A stretch of DNA of 56,645 bases from Myxococcota bacterium (GTDB lineage Bacteria > Myxococcota_C > UBA6777): contig JAKLKB010000029.1 of the NCBI GenBank assembly GCA_023150835.1, positions 1 through 56,645 on the forward strand. The letters are read 5' to 3'. This document shows positions 43,225 through 50,159 of the stretch, piece by piece. Under the pieces are notes generated by a model. That model saw only the letters and a program-made list of their open reading frames with translations. It was not told the DNA's origin and ran no database searches. Position numbers and translations under genes: made by a program. Numbering within the stretch: position 1 is the first letter of the stretch; each line of letters opens with the position of its first letter.

Positions 43225-44202
43225 CTAAAACAGACCACCAAAGACGACGGCAACAAGGGGGACACCATCCAACGACGCTGCGCGAAAGCGGTGTTTGACG
43301 TACCAGTTGAGGACAAAGAACAGGTTGGGTTTTTTGAAGGCCCCCCAGTTGGGCGCGAGCGTCCAGCGAACCGCAGGCCCCACCCGCCAGATCTCTTCGC
43401 CGCTTTGAAAGGCTTTCATATAGTTGGTGTACGCCACAAACAAAAACATATTCCACTGATAACCGAGCAAAGCGTTGACGGTCAAAACATCGTCGTCTTT
43501 GTTCATAATCAAGTCGAGACCGCCTTCATAGAAGGTTTTGTACAGGCTGTCTTTGTTGTATTGGGAGATCCACTTTTCATAGCGAGCGTTCACAAGGGCC
43601 GTCACACCTTTGAGTTGAAATTGGAAAGTCGCGTCGGCACTGATGATGTGGCTGTGAGGAAGCACGCGACCGCCCTCTTTGTCGGCGATTTCTTTGATCC
43701 GATCACGCATCTTCTGTTCGCCGCTCAAGTGGCCGGTTGTACCACCAAACACCTCGTCCACTTTTTTGACATCCTCGAACACAACGCCACTAAAGAAGGT
43801 TGGCAATTGGAAGCGGTAGCGATACATCCCGCGCACGCTAAAGATGCTCAAGGGTTGGAGATGGACAAATGCGCCAAAGTCCATCCACGCAGGAGTCATC
43901 GCCGAAGTCGCCCCAAGAAGGATGTAATTGTCTTGAAGGATGGCGCTTTGGCTCTCAAAAAGACGCCAACGATAGCCCACATCGCCAAGGGCCCGAACCC
44001 CCAAAAGGTTGTATGAAACAGTCAAGCCCAAGTTCGCGTAAAAGCCCGTAATCTGGTCTTTTTGGAGGATACGTTGGGGGTTGACTTGGGCGTGGGACAA
44101 CGAAGGAAGCACACAGCAACAGACCGCAAGGAGGCAAGCGAGAAGCAAAGCATGGCGTTGAGAGCGATGTTGTCGAGCAGGCAGGTTCGCACGCGTGGGC
44201 AT
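43225..44202 (-). CDS. Putative outer-membrane/exported protein
   Basis: 325 aa. Start at 44202 has AGGAGG 4 nt upstream. The signal peptide spans about residues 1-38 (basic, then LLLACLLAVCCCVLPSLSHA). The mature part consists of alternating hydrophobic/polar strands with many aromatic residues (FYANLGLTVSYNLLGV, VNARYEKWISQY, LGYQWNMFLFVAYTNYM), and the last residue is Phe, as in outer-membrane beta-barrels. I do not recognise the family. A hairpin in its leader (44242-44267) may affect expression. Convergent with birA. Confidence 0.7.
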   Translation of the reverse strand: MPTRANLPARQHRSQRHALLLACLLAVCCCVLPSLSHAQVNPQRILQKDQITGFYANLGLTVSYNLLGVRALGDVGYRWRLFESQSAILQDNYILLGATSAMTPAWMDFGAFVHLQPLSIFSVRGMYRYRFQLPTFFSGVVFEDVKKVDEVFGGTTGHLSGEQKMRDRIKEIADKEGGRVLPHSHIISADATFQFQLKGVTALVNARYEKWISQYNKDSLYKTFYEGGLDLIMNKDDDVLTVNALLGYQWNMFLFVAYTNYMKAFQSGEEIWRVGPAVRWTLAPNWGAFKKPNLFFVLNWYVKHRFRAASLDGVPLVAVVFGGLF

Positions 44203-44531
44203 AGAGCCTCCTTGGTGAAAGGTTCTTGGTTGTAGCGAGACATCCGAGGATCGCGAAAGCCTCGGATTCTTGTTCTGTTCAGCGTACGGGTACGGCCCCC
44301 GCACCGAAACTCGCGAAAGCATCGGATACAACAGGGATATGTTGACATCCTCGCACAGAGGCGTGCCAAAAAGGCCGATGTATTGGCTTTAAAATGTGAG
44401 CATGATCCGAAAGAAACAGATACAACAAACGCTAACATAAGCGCCAATCGCTTGTCAACAAAGTCGAGTCACCAAGCAGGAAATGTGAGCGAGGAGAGGA
44501 GTGCAAGGAGAGGTGGGCAAGAAACACAAGG
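44203..44531. other. Intergenic region (329 bp) with leader hairpin
   Basis: Upstream of the putative outer-membrane protein (minus strand). It contains ATCCGAGG (44242-44249) pairing with CCTCGGAT (44260-44267), and CGCGAAAGCCTCGGAT repeated at 44312-44327 with one mismatch, 60 bp away. A TTGACA lies at 44458-44453 on the minus strand, without a good -10. Confidence 0.5.
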
Positions 44532-46796
44532 CTAAAGGAAATACAAAAACAAGAGCGTCGCACCACCACCGATCAAGACGAGAAGCAACGCGCCAAGCAA
44601 CAAAGCGAGAAAGGAAGGGCCGCTTTTTTCATCGCTGCTTTTGAGGGCCATCGGTCCGACATTTTTGCGCCGAAGCATCGAACTCGTTGGGGCGGGTTGG
44701 GGAGGTGTTTGTTTTCCAGCGAAATGCTGTTCAGGGGCGCGTTGAATGCCCGACGAAGGGCTTTGTTCTGCATGGAAGTGCGCAGGGGGGGGGGGCGTGC
44801 GCGGGGCCGAAGAAGCAGGCTTGGGTGTACGGCGCAAACCGCTCGTGGCTTGGGCATCAAGGAAGCCATACGAAGGGGTGAGCGGAGTCGAAGAATGCGC
44901 GTAAGAGCCGGGCGTATCGTTGAGATCGAGGATCGGGAGAGGAGATTCGGGGGCTTGGAAAGCGAGCAGATCGTTGCTGGAATCGGTGGAACTCAGGAGA
45001 GGACTTTGGACGGGGGGAGATTCATAAAGCGAGACGAGCAGATTGGAAGTACTGGGTGTATGCCCAAGCCCGACATCATCGGTCTCTGCGGCAAGCAGGG
45101 GGTTTGCTTTGACGGGAGCGCTTTTGTCGTGGTGGATCATCCGCCCGACGATCACGGGAGCGTCTTCGTCGTCTTCGTCGTCTTTGTTGTCTTTGTTGTT
45201 GCGTGCGTGGGGTGAAGACACCAAGAGCGGACGATGGGGGTCTTCGGCGCGCTTAAAGAGATCGAGGCAGTTCGAGAGTTCGTGCCAAAACATATCCATC
45301 GAAGGGGGGCGCTTTTGGGGATCTTTTGCTAACGCACGCGCCACGAGACTTTCGAGCTCTTGGGGATAAGCGAGATCCGAGCGCACTTGAGCCAGCTTCG
45401 GCGGCTCGGCGTACACATGGCGCAACATAATCTGATAAGCGCTGCTGCCCTCAAACGGAGGCTGGCCTGTCAAGCACTCAAAAAGGATGACGCCCAACGA
45501 ATAGATATCGGAACGATGGTCGGTGTTGCCTTCGCCGGCTTGTTCGGGCGACATATAGCGCGGCGTCCCGATGGTCATGCCTGTTCGTGTCAGGCGTTGA
45601 TCTTCGTCGCTTGCGACCATCTTGGCCACCCCAAAGTCAAGGATCTTGAGGCGTTGTTGGAGGACATCCCCCGAGGGGTTTTCCATCAAGAAAAGGTTAT
45701 CGGGCTTGAGGTCGCGGTGAAAAATACCCCGAGAGTGCGCAAAGCCCATCCCATCGCAAACTTGGCGAAAGATCGTTTGGAGAAAATGGATATTGAGGCG
45801 TTCGGGTTCAAACTCGAAGACGTCTTCAAGGCTCTGTCCGCGCAAGAACTCCATCGCAATAAAAAAGCCCACCCCGTCCTCAAACCCAAAGTCATGCACA
45901 TACACAATGTTGGGGTGGCGAAGTTGATTTTGGGCTTGGGCTTCGCGATGGAAACGCCGTACCACACGCTCGTTCGAGTTGAGATGCGAGCGCAGGATCT
46001 TGACGGCGGCTTCGCGCTGCGTGTCGATGTCGACCGCTTGGTATACCAAACCCATCCCGCCCTCTCCGAGCTTTCGATCAAGGCGAAAGTGGCTGACGTT
46101 CTTGTGCAACAGAGGATCGGCTTGGGCCAGATCCATCGGCGAGCCGCAATAAGAGCACGCTTCTTTTTCAACGGGTTCTTGGTGCCCGCAAGCCGGGCAG
46201 GGGCGAAGTTGTAGCTTGGGCGGAGCGATATTGTACGCAGACTCCGAATGAAATTTGTTGGGAGGATGATCGTTTTCATCCTCCAGTTCGGTAAATTCGA
46301 GACTACCTGTCTTCTCGGCAGATGCGTTGTTTTGCTCGTTACGAAAATGGATCTGGAGGGTATTGACGATCGAAGAAGGTGTCGCAACCCCAATCGAAAG
46401 GTTGTCGATCTGCGCGTACAGCTTGATGGCTTCGATGGTTTGGTGATCGAGGGGGTTGGGCAAAAGGATGTGAAGGACTTCGTGGTCTTGGTCGAATCTC
46501 CACGGAAGAAACGAGTGTTCGAGCAACAAAAAGGGCGGAAATTGTTGGAGCAGCCCGGTGTCTAGCTGGAGATGGAGGATATCTTCTTCGGTCCAAAACC
46601 GCAAGCCGAGCTGCCGAGCAATTGCGCGGTAGAGGTCTTGTTCGGAAACAGGACATAGGCCCATCAAGATCTCTAAGAGGTGTCCTCCCTGTCTTTCACG
46701 GGTACGGAGCGCAGCTTGCCAGTCGTGGCGTTGGATCAAGCCGTCTGCGATCAGGAGTTGCCCAAATTGAAGAGAGTCACTCATGTAAAGAGCCAT
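44532..46796 (-). CDS. Ser/Thr protein kinase with N-terminal GspE/MshEN-like domain, membrane-anchored
   Basis: 754 aa (or 750 from the ATG at 46784; neither has a clear ribosome site). Residues ~5-150 match the N-terminal domain of type II secretion/pilus ATPases (T2SSE_N/MshEN): FGQLLIADGLIQRHDWQAAL, LLEILMGLCPVSEQDLYRAI. Residues ~200-222 are a zinc ribbon (CPACGH...CSYCGS). A Hanks-type kinase follows from about 236: LGEGGMGLVY, AAVKIL (Lys), HRDLKPDNLF (catalytic Asp), LDFGVAK and GTPRYMSPEQ. A long disordered segment leads to a C-terminal membrane segment, so the kinase faces the cytoplasm. MshEN domains of some pilus ATPases bind cyclic di-GMP; whether this one does is inference. It is divergent from ribF and pilB. 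Confidence 0.9.
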   Translation of the reverse strand: MALYMSDSLQFGQLLIADGLIQRHDWQAALRTRERQGGHLLEILMGLCPVSEQDLYRAIARQLGLRFWTEEDILHLQLDTGLLQQFPPFLLLEHSFLPWRFDQDHEVLHILLPNPLDHQTIEAIKLYAQIDNLSIGVATPSSIVNTLQIHFRNEQNNASAEKTGSLEFTELEDENDHPPNKFHSESAYNIAPPKLQLRPCPACGHQEPVEKEACSYCGSPMDLAQADPLLHKNVSHFRLDRKLGEGGMGLVYQAVDIDTQREAAVKILRSHLNSNERVVRRFHREAQAQNQLRHPNIVYVHDFGFEDGVGFFIAMEFLRGQSLEDVFEFEPERLNIHFLQTIFRQVCDGMGFAHSRGIFHRDLKPDNLFLMENPSGDVLQQRLKILDFGVAKMVASDEDQRLTRTGMTIGTPRYMSPEQAGEGNTDHRSDIYSLGVILFECLTGQPPFEGSSAYQIMLRHVYAEPPKLAQVRSDLAYPQELESLVARALAKDPQKRPPSMDMFWHELSNCLDLFKRAEDPHRPLLVSSPHARNNKDNKDDEDDEDAPVIVGRMIHHDKSAPVKANPLLAAETDDVGLGHTPSTSNLLVSLYESPPVQSPLLSSTDSSNDLLAFQAPESPLPILDLNDTPGSYAHSSTPLTPSYGFLDAQATSGLRRTPKPASSAPRTPPPPAHFHAEQSPSSGIQRAPEQHFAGKQTPPQPAPTSSMLRRKNVGPMALKSSDEKSGPSFLALLLGALLLVLIGGGATLLFLYFL

Positions 46797-47103
46797 CCGT
46801 TAGAGGAAACTGGAAGAACCACGCAGAGTGTGGCTGTTGACGGGTTTCAAACCAAGCAACACCAAGACTTGGATGCTTTATACATCCAACGGCGTTTTGC
46901 CCCAACACAAAATTGTTGCAAGCATAACGGAGGTCCGTAGTGCGGTCAAGCCCACATCAAGCAAGCGTCGTGGATTGACACAGCGGGTTGTCGGGTATAG
47001 AAGAGCCAGAACAAACGCCGTGGAACGATCGACCACCACAGTCGCACACCAAAACAACAGCCTCCACGGCAGACAAAAACCAACACACAAGGAGACAACG
47101 GGT
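46797..47103. other. Divergent intergenic/leader region (307 bp)
   Basis: Lies between the kinase start and the ribF start. It contains a candidate ribF promoter (46975-47001). I looked for an FMN riboswitch and saw no recognisable conserved core; the leader from the promoter to ribF is only ~100 nt. Confidence 0.5.
46975..47001 (+). promoter_or_regulatory. Possible ribF promoter
   Basis: Perfect -35 TTGACA (46975-46980) and TATAGA (46996-47001) with a 15-nt spacer, shorter than ideal. It lies ~100 bp upstream of the ribF start. Confidence 0.35.
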
Positions 47104-48063
47104 TTGTGGGTGCTTTCGGGATATCGAGAAGCAGCGAAACAGCGAGCGCCATCGGTGGTCGCCATCGGAAATTTTGACGGTGTTCATCGCGGGCATCAGG
47201 CGATAATCGGGCGTTTGGTCGAGCGCGCACGCACCTTGGACTGTCGGGCGCTGGTTTACACATTTCGCCCACACCCAATGCACGTGTTGTTTCCGCAACG
47301 AGCCCCCCTCTTGTTGACCACCTACCCACAAAAAGCCTCACTCCTTCGACAACTCGGCGTAGACGGTGTCGTCGAAGAACCCTTCACCTCTACCTATGCC
47401 TCTTACAGCCCAGAACAATTCGTCCAACAAGTACTCATCGATGCTTTGCAGACCCGCGAGGTCTGGATCGGCCCCGACTTCACCTTTGGACGTGGTGGTT
47501 CCGCCACCCCCGAAGAGATGCGACGACTGGGCGAACCTTTTTTCATGGATGTCTGTGTCGTCGAAGCCCAATACATCGAGGGCATCCGAGCCTCCAGCAC
47601 CCGAGTCCGCGAAGCCTGCACACAAGGAGATATGCCCCGTTCCGCTTCCTTGTTGGGCCGATTGTTCGAGTTGAGTGGCTTGGTTGTACACGGCGACGCA
47701 CGCGGTCGCACCCTTGGGTTTCCAACCGCCAACCTCGAACCTTGGCAAGGAATACGCCTCGCAAGTGGCGTCTACGCTTGTTGGGCGTCTTGGGGACTCG
47801 GATGGCACAAAGCCGCTGTCCATGTCGGACTACGCCCCACCTTTTCAGACGACGCATGGCGCGTCGAAGCCCATCTCCTTGATGTCGAAGCCGATCTATA
47901 CGCAAAACCCTTGGCCTTGGCCTTTGTCGAAAGGCTACGCGCACAGCAAGATTTCGCAGGCGTGGACGCTTTGATCGCCCAAATCAAACAAGATATCCAA
48001 AACACCCGCACATTGCTCTCCCCAATGACGGCCCCTTCGCAGGCCCCTTGGTTGGGGGGATGA
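47104..48063 (+). CDS. ribF: Bifunctional riboflavin kinase/FAD synthetase
   Basis: 319 aa (E. coli RibF is 313). The start is inferred to be TTG at 47104, with AAGGAG 9 nt upstream; no ATG lies near the conserved N-terminus. FAD-synthetase half: AIGNFDGVHRGH (nucleotidyltransferase HxGH-like), FRPHP, GPDFTFGRGG, and the ASSTRVREA motif. Riboflavin kinase half: ARGRTLGFPTANL, SGVYACW and a C-terminal FVERLRAQQDF. It phosphorylates riboflavin to FMN and adenylates FMN to FAD in the cytoplasm. It is followed 105 bp later by pilB. Confidence 0.93.
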   Translation: MWVLSGYREAAKQRAPSVVAIGNFDGVHRGHQAIIGRLVERARTLDCRALVYTFRPHPMHVLFPQRAPLLLTTYPQKASLLRQLGVDGVVEEPFTSTYASYSPEQFVQQVLIDALQTREVWIGPDFTFGRGGSATPEEMRRLGEPFFMDVCVVEAQYIEGIRASSTRVREACTQGDMPRSASLLGRLFELSGLVVHGDARGRTLGFPTANLEPWQGIRLASGVYACWASWGLGWHKAAVHVGLRPTFSDDAWRVEAHLLDVEADLYAKPLALAFVERLRAQQDFAGVDALIAQIKQDIQNTRTLLSPMTAPSQAPWLGG

Positions 48064-48168
48064 GATCCTTCTTGCGTCTACAGCACAGAATCGTCTAGCA
48101 TAAACCACCCAACGCGACGCACCATACGACGAACCCTCTGGTACGTCCCCAAAAAGGAGACCCCCCGC

Positions 48169-49968
48169 ATGAGTCAAGGAAAACCCGGAGATCCCAACGC
48201 ACGGCGTTCTGGAGCGCTACTGGTTCGCTCAGAAAAAGGCCTATCCACACAGGTCCGACAAGCGCAAGACCTCAAGCAAAAAAGCGGCGGGGTGGGACGC
48301 GACGGCAAGTACCTCATGAAAACAGGGGCGCTTGACGAAGAACAAATGAAAGATTGGCTCAGCAAGCAGTATGGCGTGCCTGCCGTCAATCTCGATGACT
48401 TTGAACTCGAATCCGAAGTCTTGTCTCTGCTCTCCCGCGAACTTGTTCAAAAGCACATGGCCGTCCCCATGAGCCGCGTCGGAAACTCCCTCATCGTCGC
48501 CATGGTCGACCCCTCGAACATCTACGCCATCGACGACTTGAAATTCATCACAGGCTACGGTGTCGATGTCGTCGTCACCTCCGAGTCCTCCTTCCAACGC
48601 GCCTTTGAAAAATATTACGCCCACCTCCCCGAAACCATCAAAGAAAAGAAACGCCCCGGACAACAACCCCAAGGCGAAGCCAAATTACCCGAGTACGATT
48701 ACGACACCCTCATGGCCGAACTCGACGCCGACCGCGTCGATGTCGTCGACACCGACGGCGACAACGAATCCGCTCTCGATCTCGAACGCTCCGCCGACGA
48801 AGCCCCCATCGTCCGCTTGGTCAACATGATCTTGCTCGATGCCATCAAACGCAGCGCCTCCGACATCCACGTCGAAGTCTATGAAAAAGAAATGCGCGTC
48901 CGATACCGCATCGACGGCCTTCTCTACGAAATGATGAAACCACCCTTCCATCACCGAAACGCCATCACCTCCCGCCTCAAAATCATGAGCAACTTGGATA
49001 TCGCCGAACGCCGCTTGCCACAAGACGGTCGGATCAAGCTCAAACTCGGGAAAGGCCGTGAGATGGACTTTCGCGTCTCCGTCTTGCCCACCCTCTTTGG
49101 CGAAAAGACCGTTATGCGTCTTCTCGACAAATCCAACCTCCAATTGGATATGACCAAACTCGGCTTCTTTGACGCCCAACTCAAAGACTTCCAAGAAGCC
49201 ATCAACCGACCCTACGGCATGGTCCTTGTCACGGGCCCTACCGGTTCGGGAAAAACCACCACCCTCTATTCCGCTCTCTCCGAACTCAATAAACCCGATA
49301 CCAACATCTCCACCGCCGAAGATCCCGTCGAATTCAACCTCTACGGCATCAACCAAGTCCAACAACACGAAGACATCGGCCTCAACTTTGCCGCCACCCT
49401 CCGCTCCTTCCTCCGCCAAGACCCCGACATCATCATGGTCGGTGAGATCCGCGACTTTGAAACCGCCGAGATCGCCGTCAAAGCCGCTCTCACAGGACAC
49501 TTGGTTCTCTCCACCCTCCACACCAACGACGCACCCGCCACCGTCAACCGCCTCCTCAACATGGGCATCGAACCCTTCCTCGTCACTTCCGCCACCAACT
49601 TGATCGTCGCTCAGCGCCTTGGCCGCAAGATCTGCTTCAAATGCAAAGAAGAGATCGAAGTCCCCAAACAAAGCCTCCTTGACCTTGGCCTCAAAGAAGA
49701 AGAACTCGGCTTTAAAGTTTACCAAGGACGCGGCTGTGAAACCTGCAACAACACCGGCTACAAAGGACGGATCGCCTTCTACGAAGTCATGCCCATGTAC
49801 GACTCCCTCAAAGAAATGATCCTCAATGGTGCCACCAACATCGAATTGAAGGCCACCGCCATGCGCGCTGGCATGATGACCCTTCGGATGTCCGCGCTCG
49901 CCCACTTTAAGGCCGGAACCACCTCGATCCAAGAGATCCTCCGCAACACAGCACCCGACTCTTTCTAG
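48169..49968 (+). CDS. pilB: Type IV pilus assembly ATPase (PilB/GspE family)
   Basis: 599 aa. Start at 48169 (AAGGAG 9 nt upstream). An N-terminal T2SSE_N-like domain (residues ~45-150; YLMKTGALDEEQMKDWLSKQ) precedes the ATPase: SDIHVE, Walker A GPTGSGKTTT, Asp box TAEDPVEF, Walker B IIMVGEIRD, and a His box in STLHTND. A tetracysteine zinc motif (CFKC...CETC) follows, as in PilB/GspE. It powers pilus extension or type II secretion. No pilT or pilC is next to it in this window, unlike many bacteria. The kinase gene divergent to ribF carries a related N-terminal domain. Confidence 0.92.
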   Translation: MSQGKPGDPNARRSGALLVRSEKGLSTQVRQAQDLKQKSGGVGRDGKYLMKTGALDEEQMKDWLSKQYGVPAVNLDDFELESEVLSLLSRELVQKHMAVPMSRVGNSLIVAMVDPSNIYAIDDLKFITGYGVDVVVTSESSFQRAFEKYYAHLPETIKEKKRPGQQPQGEAKLPEYDYDTLMAELDADRVDVVDTDGDNESALDLERSADEAPIVRLVNMILLDAIKRSASDIHVEVYEKEMRVRYRIDGLLYEMMKPPFHHRNAITSRLKIMSNLDIAERRLPQDGRIKLKLGKGREMDFRVSVLPTLFGEKTVMRLLDKSNLQLDMTKLGFFDAQLKDFQEAINRPYGMVLVTGPTGSGKTTTLYSALSELNKPDTNISTAEDPVEFNLYGINQVQQHEDIGLNFAATLRSFLRQDPDIIMVGEIRDFETAEIAVKAALTGHLVLSTLHTNDAPATVNRLLNMGIEPFLVTSATNLIVAQRLGRKICFKCKEEIEVPKQSLLDLGLKEEELGFKVYQGRGCETCNNTGYKGRIAFYEVMPMYDSLKEMILNGATNIELKATAMRAGMMTLRMSALAHFKAGTTSIQEILRNTAPDSF

Positions 49969-50159
49969 TTTGCGGCTTCTGCCTTTCGCTCTCCTTTCGA
50001 TCGATGCCGCTTCGTCGGGCGCTTTGCCGACCTCTGCGTCGCCACAAAACACCCCGCTGCGTCTCTCGCAGGGAGTCTATTTGGAGGTTCTTCTCGCCTT
50101 CTCCATATCGCTCCGTACCCTCTCGCGAAACCTTCGGCCCTACCCATAGGGAGTCACGC

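Noticed and set aside
46828-47103. Upstream extension of ribF
   Set aside because: No ribosome site; the extra residues are low-quality sequence, and RibF length fits the TTG at 47104.
46797-47103. FMN riboswitch upstream of ribF
   Set aside because: No conserved FMN-aptamer core is recognisable and the leader is short.
48685-50052. Long open frame antisense to pilB (455 codons)
   Set aside because: It is the shadow of pilB created by codon bias, lacks recognisable domains and has no start support.
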